A DNA stretch of 64,000 nt, from contig NZ_JADPKS010000009.1 in NCBI RefSeq assembly GCF_023074175.1, positions 1 to 64,000 on the forward strand, given 5' to 3'. Shown piece after piece: positions 37,613 through 48,616 of the stretch (positions are counted from its first letter, which is position 1; every line of letters begins with the position of its first letter). The notes below the pieces were generated by a model. That model searched no databases. It had not been told where the DNA came from and saw only the letters and a program-made list of their open reading frames with translations. Position numbers and translations under genes: made by a program. The DNA is from Bradyrhizobium sp. 139 (GTDB lineage: Bacteria > Pseudomonadota > Alphaproteobacteria > Rhizobiales > Xanthobacteraceae).

Positions 37613-38206
37613 ATGAATTCGACATCGCACGTTCACATGAAAAACAAAGCTGCTTCAGTTGGTTACGTCAGGAATCGTGGCTCCGGGCCGCTCCGAGCGA
37701 TCCGCGTTAAGCCTGCCGCCGGGAATCCGCGCCGGGGCTGGCTGACGGCTGGTGCGCTGACGATCCCTGTGGCGCTGGGACGGGGCGGAGTCCTGGCGAA
37801 CAAGCGCGAGGGCGATGGCGGCACCCCGAGGGGCAGCTTCCGTCCCAGGCAATTATGGTGGCGGGGCGATCGCCACAGCCGACCGCAGACCTTTCTTCCG
37901 GCCCGGACCATCGGTGACACCGACGCCTGGTGCGAGGACCCCGAAGATCGCCACTACAATCAGGCGATCCGGCTCGGGCCGGAGCAGGGCGGTGACCGGC
38001 TCAAACGGGCCGACCATCTCTATGACTTCATCATCGAGATCGACCACAACACCAGGCCGCGCATCGCCGGCCGCGGCAGTGCCGTGTTCCTGCACCTGGC
38101 CCGCGACAATTTCGGCCCCACCGCGGGCTGCGTCTCCATGACCAAGGCAGCCATGCTACAATTGCTGCGGCGGTTGGGACCGCGCACAAGAATCGTCATC
38201 GGGTGA
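37613..38206 (+). CDS. L,D-transpeptidase (YkuD-type) family protein
   Basis: A 197-residue peptidoglycan cross-linking or related enzyme with a YkuD catalytic domain. The active site is FLHLARDNFGPTAGCVSMTKAAM, with the nucleophile Cys at about residue 173 and the conserved upstream His in this stretch. ANKREGDGGTPRGSFRP is the N-terminal part of the fold. No signal peptide or peptidoglycan-binding domain is visible, so export is unclear. The COG3786 branch fits best. A hydratase gene starts six bases downstream and may be co-transcribed. Confidence 0.88.
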   Translation: MNSTSHVHMKNKAASVGYVRNRGSGPLRAIRVKPAAGNPRRGWLTAGALTIPVALGRGGVLANKREGDGGTPRGSFRPRQLWWRGDRHSRPQTFLPARTIGDTDAWCEDPEDRHYNQAIRLGPEQGGDRLKRADHLYDFIIEIDHNTRPRIAGRGSAVFLHLARDNFGPTAGCVSMTKAAMLQLLRRLGPRTRIVIG

Positions 38207-38212
38207 GGAAAC

Positions 38213-38998
38213 ATGCTCGACAAAGATCAGATCACCGCCGCATCGCGTGTCCTCGTCAAACATTGGCGCGATGGCACCAGGTTTGACACGCTGGAGACTT
38301 CTTTGCGCCCGCAGAGCCGCGCCGACGGCTACGCCGTCCAGGCGGCGCTCGAAACGCAGTCGCTCGGAAAGCTGTTCGGCTGGAAGATCGCAGCAACGAG
38401 CGAAGCCGGACAGAAGCATATCAATGTCGCGGGACCGCTGGCCGGCCGCATCATGAGCGACACGGTCATTGCCGATGGCGGCACCGCGTCGATGAAAGGC
38501 AATGAGATGCGCGTCGGCGAGCCGGAATTCGCCTTCCGCATGGGACGTGATCTGCCGCCGCGAGCGGCGCCGTACACAGTCGACGAAGTGCTCGCCGCCG
38601 TCGACGCCTTGCATCCCGCGATCGAGATTCCCGACTCGCGCTTCGGCGATTTCGCCAGCGCCGGCGAAGCGCAGCTCATCGCCGACAATGCCTGCGCGCA
38701 TCTGTTCGTGCTGGGCGCACCGACGGCTGCGAATTGGCGTGCAGTGGATCTCGTCGAGGAGCGGCCGAAGATCACGCTGCGGGGCGCGCATTATCTCGGC
38801 CATGGAATGAACGTGCTCGGCGATCCCCGCGTTGCGCTCACATGGCTGGCCAACGAGCTGCGCGGGCTCGGAATCACCTTGCGGGCAGGGGAAGTGGTGA
38901 CCACGGGCACATGCCATCCACCGCTGCCGATCCAGGCCGGCGATCAGTTTGCTGCGGATTTTGGCGTTCTGGGGAACGTGTCGGTTGGGTTTGTGTAA
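38213..38998 (+). CDS. 2-keto-4-pentenoate hydratase family protein
   Basis: A 261-residue member of the fumarylacetoacetase C-terminal/hydratase fold. LFGWKIAATSEAGQKHINVAGPLAGRI, GNEMRVGEPEFAFRMGRDL with the metal-binding Glu pair, HPAIEIPDSRFGDFASAGEAQLIADN and RAGEVVTTGTCHPPLPIQAGDQFAADFG are all typical of MhpD/HpaH-type hydratases. They add water to 2-hydroxypentadienoate-like products of ring cleavage. GTGAGGAAAC precedes ATG 38213. No other meta-cleavage gene is adjacent. Confidence 0.9.
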   Translation: MLDKDQITAASRVLVKHWRDGTRFDTLETSLRPQSRADGYAVQAALETQSLGKLFGWKIAATSEAGQKHINVAGPLAGRIMSDTVIADGGTASMKGNEMRVGEPEFAFRMGRDLPPRAAPYTVDEVLAAVDALHPAIEIPDSRFGDFASAGEAQLIADNACAHLFVLGAPTAANWRAVDLVEERPKITLRGAHYLGHGMNVLGDPRVALTWLANELRGLGITLRAGEVVTTGTCHPPLPIQAGDQFAADFGVLGNVSVGFV

Positions 38999-39015
38999 GT
39001 ATTCTCACGCTCCGC

Positions 39016-39033
39016 TGTCGTCCCGGACAAGCG
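39016..39033 (+). repeat. single arm of the GTCGTCCCGGACAAGCG element
   Basis: TGTCGTCCCGGACAAGCG contains the whole 17-bp arm seen twice at 8051-8067 and 8207-8223. No matching second arm was found nearby, so this is a decayed or half element between convergent genes. Confidence 0.7.
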
Positions 39034-39173
39034 AAGCGCAGATCCGGGGACCCATAGCGACAGGAAGACGTTTGGCGAAGACTGGAGATTGCTTAACTTT
39101 CTCCGGTACGAACACCCGCCCATAACGAGAGATCACGCAGTATCGGTCCCTGCGTTCGCAGGGACGATAGCAA

Positions 39174-39863
39174 CTACCGGTGTCCGAAGATCGCGCTCCC
39201 GACGCGGACATGCGTGGCGCCGAGCATGATCGCGGTGGCAAAATCCGCGCTCATGCCCATCGAGAGATTCTTCAAACCGTTGCGCTCCGCGATCTTGGCC
39301 GTCAGCGCGAAATGCGCCGCTGGCGGCTCGTCGACCGGCGGGATGCACATCAACCCCGAAATCGTAAGCCCATAGGTGTCGCGGCAGCTCGCGATGAAGG
39401 CATCGGCCTCCCCGGGGGCGATTCCGGCCTTCTGCGGCTCCTCGCCGATATTGATCTGGACGAACAGTTCCGGGCGCTTGTTCTGGGATTCGATTTCCTT
39501 GGCTAACGCTTGGCAAATGCTCGGGCGATCAACCGAATGGATGGCATCGAACAACGCGACCGCCTCCTTCGCCTTGTTGGATTGCAGCGGACCGATCAGA
39601 TGCAGCGCGATACCGGAATAAGCGGACGTTAACGCCGGCCACTTGCCTTTGGCCTCCTGCACGCGGTTTTCGCCGAATACGCGCTGTCCGGCGGCGATTA
39701 CCGGCGTAATTGCATCCGCGGCGAAAGTCTTGGATACCGCGATCAGCGTCACGGAGGCGCGATCGCGTCGCGCTTCCTTGCAGGCGCGGACAATCTCGGC
39801 TTCGACCGCGGCGAGCGCGTTTGGTGAATGGCCGGTTAGCGGCGCGGCGTTGGATTCTGTCAT
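39174..39863 (-). CDS. YggS/PLPBP family PLP-binding protein
   Basis: A 229-residue homologue of the PLP homeostasis protein YggS. TLIAVSKTFAADAITPVIAAGQRVFGENRVQEAKGKW holds the PLP Lys (SK) and the GENRVQE loop, and LIGPLQSNKAKEAVALFDAIHSVDRPSI is the family hallmark. SMGMSADFATAIMLGATHVRVGSAIFG closes the phosphate-binding barrel. It buffers pyridoxal phosphate and has no known catalytic reaction. Length is typical. Confidence 0.97.
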   Translation of the reverse strand: MTESNAAPLTGHSPNALAAVEAEIVRACKEARRDRASVTLIAVSKTFAADAITPVIAAGQRVFGENRVQEAKGKWPALTSAYSGIALHLIGPLQSNKAKEAVALFDAIHSVDRPSICQALAKEIESQNKRPELFVQINIGEEPQKAGIAPGEADAFIASCRDTYGLTISGLMCIPPVDEPPAAHFALTAKIAERNGLKNLSMGMSADFATAIMLGATHVRVGSAIFGHR

Positions 39864-39954
39864 GGCGTCGGATCGGACCGGATTGTTGCGGAGCTAGTTC
39901 TAATTTTACCGAATTCAAGAAAGAGTTTTTGAACCCTTTGTTTTACCTTGGCCC

Positions 39955-41670
39955 ATGGGGTGGGTCGCGCAGATGGCAAACGTCAGTTTCAACCGCAAAC
40001 GAGTGAAACTCAAGCAGGTTCTCGGAATCCGGGCGCGGCTTGCGTTGCTCGCGGTGATTCTGGTGACGCCTTTGATGTTCGAGCGCGTCCGTTCGCTCGA
40101 GGACACGCGTGCGCGGCAGATCGCGCAGGCCGTGACCGAATTCACCACCATTGCAAGACACAGCGCCGATGCGCAGCGCGAAGTGATCTCGTCGGTCGAG
40201 ACCATCCTGAAATCTGAAGCCTTCATCCGCGCCTCGGCCGGCGGCATCAGCAAGAGCTGCGACGTGCTGCGCGCAAGCCTGCCGTCGAACCTTCCCTGGA
40301 TCCGCACATTGTTGATCGCCGGCCAGGACGGACGCATCCAGTGCGCCACCAACAACATGTATGTCGGCCTCGACCTCGGCGACCGGCCTTACTTCCAGCA
40401 GGCGCAGGAAACCGGCCGCTTCGTGCTGAGCGACTTCATCCTGTCGCGGCCCGTGCTGTCGCCGACCGTCATGGCGGTTTATCCGGTGTCTGCCTTCAGC
40501 GGTGTCGCGGATGCGGTCGTGCTCGCCACCGTCAACCTCGACTGGATGTCGAAGGTCATGAGCAATCTCGGCGGCCGTGCCGGCATCACCGCCGTGCTGG
40601 TCGACAGCGCCGGTACCGTGCTGGCCGCGCCGGCTGACCAGCACAGCGCGATCGGCCGTCCCCTCGACAACATGCCGCTGATGTCGGCGATCGCCGACAA
40701 GGCGCTGCGGTCGGACCAGGACGAAGGCTCGCTGTCTTTCCTCGCCGCCGATGGCTCCCGCCGCGCGGTCAGCTACATCCGCATCGCCGGCACCAATGCC
40801 CGCCTGATCGCCAGCATCGACGAGGACAAAGTGTCGGCGGCGGTCAGCCGCGACATCCGCACCGCCTATCTCCAGCTCGCCTTCGTCGTCGTGTTCGTCC
40901 TGCTCGGCGCGCTGATCGCTGCCGAGAAACTGGTGATCAAGCCGATCGAGATGCTCGCCGACATGGCCAAACGCCTCGGCGAAGGCGATTTGTCGGCGCG
41001 TGCGGCACGCAATCGCCTGCCGGCCGAGTTCGTGCCGCTGGCCCGCGCATTCAATGCGATGGCCGCGCAGCTCAGCCAGCGCGAGCGCGAGCTGATCGCG
41101 AGCAACGACCGCCTGACGGTGATGGCCTCGATCGACATGTTGTCGGGTCTCGCCAATCGCCGCGGCTTCCAGAACCGGCTCGACTTCGAATGGATGCGCG
41201 CGCAGCAATATGGCAGCGACCTCGCGCTTCTGATGATCGACGTCGACCACTTCAAGCTGTTCAACGACACCTACGGCCATCTTGAAGGCGATTCCTGCCT
41301 GACCAGGCTCGGCGAATCGCTGTCCGGCATTGCCGCCGACACGATGGGCTTTGCGGCGCGTTATGGCGGCGAGGAATTCTGCCTCTTGCTGCCGAACACC
41401 GACGTGACGGGCGCCGCCGAGATCGGCGAGCAGGTGCGCGCGGCCGTGCTGAAGCTGTGCCTGCCGCACATCACCTCCGCCCACATGATCGTCACCGTCT
41501 CGATCGGCGTCGCCGCAGCAAAGCCCAACGAGAGCCTGCGTCCCGGTGATCTCATCGAAGCCGCCGACGCCGCGCTCTACGCCGCAAAACACCGGGGCCG
41601 CAACAACGTCGTCGAGCACGGCATCCTGGTGATCGAGAATGGCGCGACTGACATGGTGATGGCGGGCTGA
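39955..41670 (+). CDS. Cache-HAMP-GGDEF diguanylate cyclase
   Basis: A 571-residue inner-membrane enzyme making cyclic di-GMP. Helix 1 (RARLALLAVILVTPLMF) and helix 2 (LQLAFVVVFVLLGALIA) enclose a periplasmic Cache-type sensor (~50-290; DLGDRPYFQQAQETGRFVLSDFILSRPVLSPTVMAVYPV). A HAMP linker (KPIEMLADMAKRLGEGDLSAR) and a coiled coil lead to GGDEF (RYGGEEFCLLL; GGEEF is a functional variant). RxxD inhibitory site is not clear. ATG 39955 is used; ATG 39973 has the better ribosome site. Confidence 0.95.
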   Translation: MGWVAQMANVSFNRKRVKLKQVLGIRARLALLAVILVTPLMFERVRSLEDTRARQIAQAVTEFTTIARHSADAQREVISSVETILKSEAFIRASAGGISKSCDVLRASLPSNLPWIRTLLIAGQDGRIQCATNNMYVGLDLGDRPYFQQAQETGRFVLSDFILSRPVLSPTVMAVYPVSAFSGVADAVVLATVNLDWMSKVMSNLGGRAGITAVLVDSAGTVLAAPADQHSAIGRPLDNMPLMSAIADKALRSDQDEGSLSFLAADGSRRAVSYIRIAGTNARLIASIDEDKVSAAVSRDIRTAYLQLAFVVVFVLLGALIAAEKLVIKPIEMLADMAKRLGEGDLSARAARNRLPAEFVPLARAFNAMAAQLSQRERELIASNDRLTVMASIDMLSGLANRRGFQNRLDFEWMRAQQYGSDLALLMIDVDHFKLFNDTYGHLEGDSCLTRLGESLSGIAADTMGFAARYGGEEFCLLLPNTDVTGAAEIGEQVRAAVLKLCLPHITSAHMIVTVSIGVAAAKPNESLRPGDLIEAADAALYAAKHRGRNNVVEHGILVIENGATDMVMAG

Positions 41671-41709
41671 CCGCTAGAGCCAATTCCGTTCCGATTGCAT
41701 CGGAACAGG

Positions 41710-41775
41710 GCTCCAGATTCTTGTTTTGACGCGTTTTCTTTACGCGAACCGGTACCCACTTCGCTCGAAAACGCT
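41710..41775 (-). repeat. dispersed 66-bp element, copy 2
   Basis: This is the reverse-complement match to 32452-32517, of identical length. Directly beside it, toward the preceding gene, 41675-41709 adds a hairpin GTTCCGATTGCATCGGAAC. It fills nearly the whole spacer between two convergent diguanylate cyclase genes and may serve as a terminator. Confidence 0.85.
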
Positions 41776-42819
41776 TTAACCCGCAGCCCCGGCACGATCG
41801 AGCTCGATCTCCGTCACGACGCGATTGCGGCCGCCGCCCTTGGCGAGGTAGAGCGCGCGGTCACAGCGCTCGATGAGATCGGTGATCGCCTCGCCGGTCC
41901 GGTATTGTGCCACCCCGATCGACACGCTGATGTTGGGCAGGACCTCGCCGGTCGAGCGTCGCGTAATCCTGCACTCCGCGATCGCGTGCCTGATGCGTTC
42001 GGCGATCTCGGCACAGGCGGCGAGATCGGCATCGGGCAGCACCGCGATCAGCTCCTCGCCGCCATAGCGGGCCGACAGATCCTGGTCGCGAACTTTTTCG
42101 CGCAGTACCTTGGCCATCAGGCGGAGCACCTGATCGCCGACGCTGTGGCCGAAATTGTCGTTGAAGGTCTTGAAGTGGTCGATGTCGAGCATCAGCACAC
42201 TGAGCGGCTCGCCCCAGTCCGCAGTCGTCTGCACCTTGCGCAGGAATTCATCGAGCGCCCGCCGGTTTGCAAGGCCCGTCAGCGTGTCGGTCCGGGCGCG
42301 CTCCTCGGATTTGGAGAGCGAGTCGCGGATCACGTCGAGCTCGCGGGTCTTTTCCGCAAAGCCTGCCTCGAGCCGCGTCGCTTTCGTGGCGGCGCGTGCC
42401 AGCTCGTTCATGAGCTGGCCGACCAGCGCCTTCGGATCGACGCCGGCCTTGCCCTGGTCGGCGACCTCGCTGATCGCCTGCATCTGGGAATGATTGTCGG
42501 CGATCGCGGTCGCCAGAAACTCCTTCGCCGTACCCATGAGGGCATGCAGCCGCTCGGAAGTGACGACGACGGCACTCACCTGGGGCGCGACATAGGTCTC
42601 GAACAGATCCTGATTGGTCCTGCTGTCGAAGGAACGGTTGTGGTCGATCAAGAGATCGATGGCGTTGCGCAAATCGTCATGGCTGCCCGCGAAATATTGG
42701 AACCAGACTGCAAAATTGGTCGGCGTCGGCGGAATCCGCTGCTCGGCCATGCTCCGCATCGCCCGTCCGGCGATGGACGCGGCATAGTCGTGATCGAGAT
42801 CGTCGAATCCTGAATCCAT
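41776..42819 (-). CDS. GGDEF diguanylate cyclase
   Basis: A 347-residue soluble cyclase. Residues 1-170 are helical (AGRAMRSMAEQRIPPTPTNFAVWFQYFAGSHDDLRNAIDLLIDH), a region found in Rhizobiales GGDEF proteins. The catalytic domain has ANRRALDEFLRKV, DIDHFKTFNDNFGHSVGDQVLRLMAKVL and RYGGEELIAVLP, with GGEEL at the signature. GGEEL is a common active variant. No membrane segment is visible. It converges with the Cache-GGDEF gene, separated only by a dispersed repeat. Confidence 0.94.
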   Translation of the reverse strand: MDSGFDDLDHDYAASIAGRAMRSMAEQRIPPTPTNFAVWFQYFAGSHDDLRNAIDLLIDHNRSFDSRTNQDLFETYVAPQVSAVVVTSERLHALMGTAKEFLATAIADNHSQMQAISEVADQGKAGVDPKALVGQLMNELARAATKATRLEAGFAEKTRELDVIRDSLSKSEERARTDTLTGLANRRALDEFLRKVQTTADWGEPLSVLMLDIDHFKTFNDNFGHSVGDQVLRLMAKVLREKVRDQDLSARYGGEELIAVLPDADLAACAEIAERIRHAIAECRITRRSTGEVLPNISVSIGVAQYRTGEAITDLIERCDRALYLAKGGGRNRVVTEIELDRAGAAG

Positions 42820-43010
42820 CGCCTATCGGGTGCTGTTGGCGGCCAACCTCGCACTGACCCCTTAATCCGATCCGAATAGGCTGCACCGTACTTTTGCGGA
42901 GCAGCCTTGCGGGGCGCCGCCGCCAGAGGCAACCCATTGACCCCCTGAGGACTTCTATGGCCTAGTCCGCCGTCTTTAGACGGCCGAATCCACGAAAACC
43001 CAACGATTCC

Positions 43011-45621
<2,611 letters not shown>

Positions 45622-45635
<14 letters not shown>

Positions 45636-46173
45636 GATCCGCATCGCAGCCCGCTTGCTGGCAGTTGCCGCATTGGCGGCGCTGACGGCCGGCTGCTTCC
45701 AGCCGATGTATGCCGAGCGTACCGACGGCGCCCCGGGCCTGCGCGAAAAACTGATGGGGGTCGAGCTGCCCCCGATCGCCAAGGCGAATGCCTCCCGCGA
45801 AGCCCGCGTCGGCGTCGAGGTCCGCAACGCCTTGGCCTTCAAGCTCTACGGCACCGCCACGGGAATGCCGCCGACCCACCGTCTGGAGATCCGCTTCGCA
45901 TCCAGCCGCACGTCCCTGATCGTCGATCCCAATACCGGCCTGCCGACCAGCGAGAATTACGGCATCGACGCCCAGTACAACCTGGTCGAGGTCGTCAGCG
46001 GCAAGTCGGTGATGACCGGCACCACGTTCTCGCGCGTGTCCTATGACATGCCCGGCTCCTACCAGCGCTTCGCCCGCAACCGGGCCTATCGCGATGCCGA
46101 GGACCGCGCCGCCGTCGAGATCGCCGAGAACATCACGACCCGGCTCGCCTCGTTCTTCACCGCCGGCACGTAA
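45622..46173 (+). CDS. lptE: LPS-assembly lipoprotein LptE
   Basis: A 183-residue outer-membrane lipoprotein that plugs LptD. The lipobox is LTAGC (cleavage before Cys about residue 24) after a basic-hydrophobic signal ([20 protein letters not shown]). The core [46 protein letters not shown] is the recognisable LptE pattern. It overlaps the leuS end by 14 bp. Confidence 0.93.
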
Positions 46174-46180
46174 TTCATTC

Positions 46181-46270
46181 CGTCATTCCGGGGCTCGCCG
46201 AGCGAGACCCCGGAATCTCGATCCTCCACCTCTGGATTCCGGGTTAGCGCTTGCGTGCCCCGGAATGACG
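46181..46270. repeat. palindromic intergenic element, GTCATTCCGGGGC type
   Basis: CGTCATTCCGGGGC (46181-46194) pairs perfectly with GCCCCGGAATGACG (46257-46270). It fills almost the entire gap between lptE and holA on the same strand. The RNA would fold between two cotranscribed genes, which may change relative expression. Confidence 0.88.
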
Positions 46271-46283
46271 AGCCTTAGGCAAC

Positions 46284-47312
46284 ATGGTCGCGCTGCGCGG
46301 AAAAGAGATCGACGCCTTCCTCGCCCGTCCTGATGCGGGTCGTCCGATCATCCTGCTCTACGGTCCCGATGCCGGCCTCGTGCGCGAGCGCGCCGATGCA
46401 CTGATTGCCTCAGCCGTCGACGACGCCAACGATCCTTTCTCGCTCGTTAAACTCGACGGCGACGAGCTCTCCGCCGAGCCGTCGCGGCTCGTCGACGAAG
46501 CCATGACGGTGCCGTTGTTCGGCGGCCGCCGGGCCATCCGCATCCGCGCCGGCTCGCGCAGCTTTGCCAGCGGTATCGAGACGCTGGCGGAGATGAGCGT
46601 GAAGGATTGCCGCATCGTGATCGAGGCCGGCGAGCTGCGTCCGGAGGCGCCGCTGCGGAAAGCCTGCGAGCGCGCCAAGCTGGCCGTGGCGATCGGCTGC
46701 TATCCCGACACCGAGCGCGACCTGGCCAAGCTGATGGAGGACGAGCTCCGCATCGCGAACTTGCGCATCGCGCAGGACGCCCGCACCGCGCTGATGTCCT
46801 TTCTCGGCGGCGACCGCCAGGCCTCACGCAACGAGCTGCGCAAGCTCACGCTCTATGCCCACGGCAAGGGCGAGATCACCCTGGATGACGTAATGGCCGT
46901 GGTGGCCGATGCCTCCGAGCTGAAGCTCGATCCGATCGTCGACGGCGCCTTCGCCGGCCGGCCCGACATCGTCGAGACCGAATTCGCCAAAGCGATGATC
47001 GCCGGCACCTATCCTGGCGTGATCATCTCCGCCGCGCAGCGCCAGGCCGCGTGGCTGCACAAATCCGCGCTCGCGATCGCCGACGGCACGCCGGCCTCCA
47101 CCGTGCTCGACGGCGGATTTCCGCGGCTTCACTTTTCACGAAAGCCTGCGGTCGAAACCGCGCTGCGCAATTTCAGCGTGACGCGGCTCGCAGGGATCAT
47201 CGAGCAGCTCGCGACCGCCGCGCTCGACACCCGCAAGCAATCCACCCTCGCCGCCGCCATCGCCCAGCGTACGCTGATGGCGATCGCTGCGAATGCGAAG
47301 CGGCGGGGATAG
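46284..47312 (+). CDS. holA: DNA polymerase III delta subunit
   Basis: A 342-residue clamp-loader wrench that opens the beta clamp. KEIDAFLARPDAGRPIILLYGPDAGLVRERADALIAS is the start, ALRKACERAKLAVAIGCYPDTE and FLGGDRQASRNELRKLTLYAHGKGEITLDDVMAVVADASEL the AAA+-like middle, and a C-terminal collar helix domain follows. Its length is normal. ATG 46284 is chosen though the spacer is a repeat. It is separated from parB by convergent orientation. Confidence 0.95.
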   Translation: MVALRGKEIDAFLARPDAGRPIILLYGPDAGLVRERADALIASAVDDANDPFSLVKLDGDELSAEPSRLVDEAMTVPLFGGRRAIRIRAGSRSFASGIETLAEMSVKDCRIVIEAGELRPEAPLRKACERAKLAVAIGCYPDTERDLAKLMEDELRIANLRIAQDARTALMSFLGGDRQASRNELRKLTLYAHGKGEITLDDVMAVVADASELKLDPIVDGAFAGRPDIVETEFAKAMIAGTYPGVIISAAQRQAAWLHKSALAIADGTPASTVLDGGFPRLHFSRKPAVETALRNFSVTRLAGIIEQLATAALDTRKQSTLAAAIAQRTLMAIAANAKRRG

Positions 47313-47424
47313 GCCCCGCTCTCTCCGTTGCGAGCGCAACTCTCTCCACACGTCATTGCGAGGAGTTCGTGACAAAATTGCTTCGCAATTTTGCACTGAA
47401 GCGGCCAATCCAGGATAGCCAAAT

Positions 47425-47555
47425 CCGTCATCCTGAGGTGCGAGGCTTGCGATGCAGCGCATCGCAAGGCGAGCCTCGAAGGATGTGCGGCCGCGATGCA
47501 GCCGGGCCGTCGCCCTTCGAGGCCTCCGCTTCGCTCCGGCGCCTCAGGATGACGG
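47425..47555. repeat. palindromic intergenic element, CCGTCATCCTGAGG type
   Basis: CCGTCATCCTGAGG (47425-47438) pairs with CCTCAGGATGACGG (47542-47555). An interior hairpin CTTGCGATG/CATCGCAAG occurs at 47446-47468. A different hairpin, AAAATTGC/GCAATTTT (47373-47391), lies just before. The element lies between the convergent holA and parB genes. Confidence 0.83.
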
Positions 47556-47574
47556 TGATAGAGGGTCGGCGCGG

Positions 47575-48459
47575 CTACAGCGCGCCCTTCGCCAGCCGCT
47601 TCATCACCTCGTCAAGCTGATCGAGGTTGCGGTAGTTGACCTGGACCGAGCCGCCGGGATCGCGGTGATTGACCGTGACCTTGAGGCCGAGCGCATCGCT
47701 GACGCGCTTCTCCAGATCGACCGTGTCGGGGTCCTTTTCCTTCGCGCCAATGCGCGCCTTTTGCGGCTTGCGTTCCGGCACGCCTTCTTCATGCGCCAGC
47801 GCCTCGGCCTGACGGACGTTGAGGCCCTCCTCGACGATGCGCTTGGCGGCCGCGCGCGGATCGGGCACGCCGATCAGCGCGCGGGCGTGACCGGCTGTCA
47901 GCTCGCCGGTCGCGATGAAGGCCTGCACCTCGACCGGCAGTTTCGTCAGCCGCATCATGTTGGCGACGTGGCTGCGGCTCTTGCCGACGACTTTCGCGAT
48001 GTCGTCCTGGCTGCGTTTGAATTCGTTGGCGAGCGCGTGATAGCCCTGCGCCTCTTCCATCGGGTTGAGGTCTTCGCGCTGCACGTTCTCGACGATCGCG
48101 AACTCCAGCGCATCGCTGTCGCTGATATCGACCGGCACGATCGGCACTTCGTGCAGGCCGGCCATCTGTGAGGCGCGCCAGCGCCGTTCGCCGGCGATGA
48201 TCTCGTAGCGGTCCTGCGCGCCCTTCACCGGACGCACCACGATCGGCTGGATCACGCCATGCTGCTTGATCGAATCAGAAAGCTCCTTGAGCTCGGTTTC
48301 CGAAAAGGTCCGGCGCGGGTTGCGCGGATTCGGCTTGATGAATTCGATCGGCACCTTGCGCTGCGCGCGCGGACGATCGGCATGCTGAGCCTCACCGCCG
48401 ACATCGCCGATCAGACTCGCAAGACCCCGGCCCAGTCGCGAACGCGCTTCGTCGGCCAT
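47575..48459 (-). CDS. parB: chromosome partitioning protein ParB
   Basis: A 294-residue CTPase/DNA-binding protein that loads on parS and slides to form the partition complex. RSRLGRGLASLIGD is the N-terminal ParA-contact region; IKPNPRNPRRTFSETELKELSDSIKQHGVIQPIVVRP and YEIIAGERRWRASQMAGL hold the CTP-binding motifs. The HTH is KVVGKSRSHVANMMRLTKLPVEVQAFIATGELTAGHARALIG. A C-terminal dimer domain ends KRLAKGAL. ATG 48459 with GGGAG upstream is chosen. Its targets are the parS sites at 50.1-52.4 kb. Confidence 0.97.
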   Translation of the reverse strand: MADEARSRLGRGLASLIGDVGGEAQHADRPRAQRKVPIEFIKPNPRNPRRTFSETELKELSDSIKQHGVIQPIVVRPVKGAQDRYEIIAGERRWRASQMAGLHEVPIVPVDISDSDALEFAIVENVQREDLNPMEEAQGYHALANEFKRSQDDIAKVVGKSRSHVANMMRLTKLPVEVQAFIATGELTAGHARALIGVPDPRAAAKRIVEEGLNVRQAEALAHEEGVPERKPQKARIGAKEKDPDTVDLEKRVSDALGLKVTVNHRDPGGSVQVNYRNLDQLDEVMKRLAKGAL

Positions 48460-48518
48460 CGCCAGCTCCCTTGGATTCACGTAGCAGCACTCCAGAACTG
48501 AAATTCGAATTGTAGATC

Positions 48519-48604
48519 GTAGGGTGGGTTAGCGTAGCGTAACCCACCACAGGTTAGCTCGGGGCGAGAGACTTGGTGGGTTACGCTACGCTAACCCACC
48601 CTAC
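48519..48604. repeat. perfect 31-bp inverted repeat between parA and parB
   Basis: Arms 48519-48549 and 48574-48604 are exact complements (each begins or ends with GTAGGGTGGGTTA and its complement), around a 24-bp loop. Each arm is itself a hairpin (GGTGGGTTA with TAACCCACC). It makes a cruciform in the spacer between cotranscribed parA and parB. No T-run follows, so read-through is possible. Confidence 0.93.
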
Positions 48605-48616
48605 GGACCGCCATCG

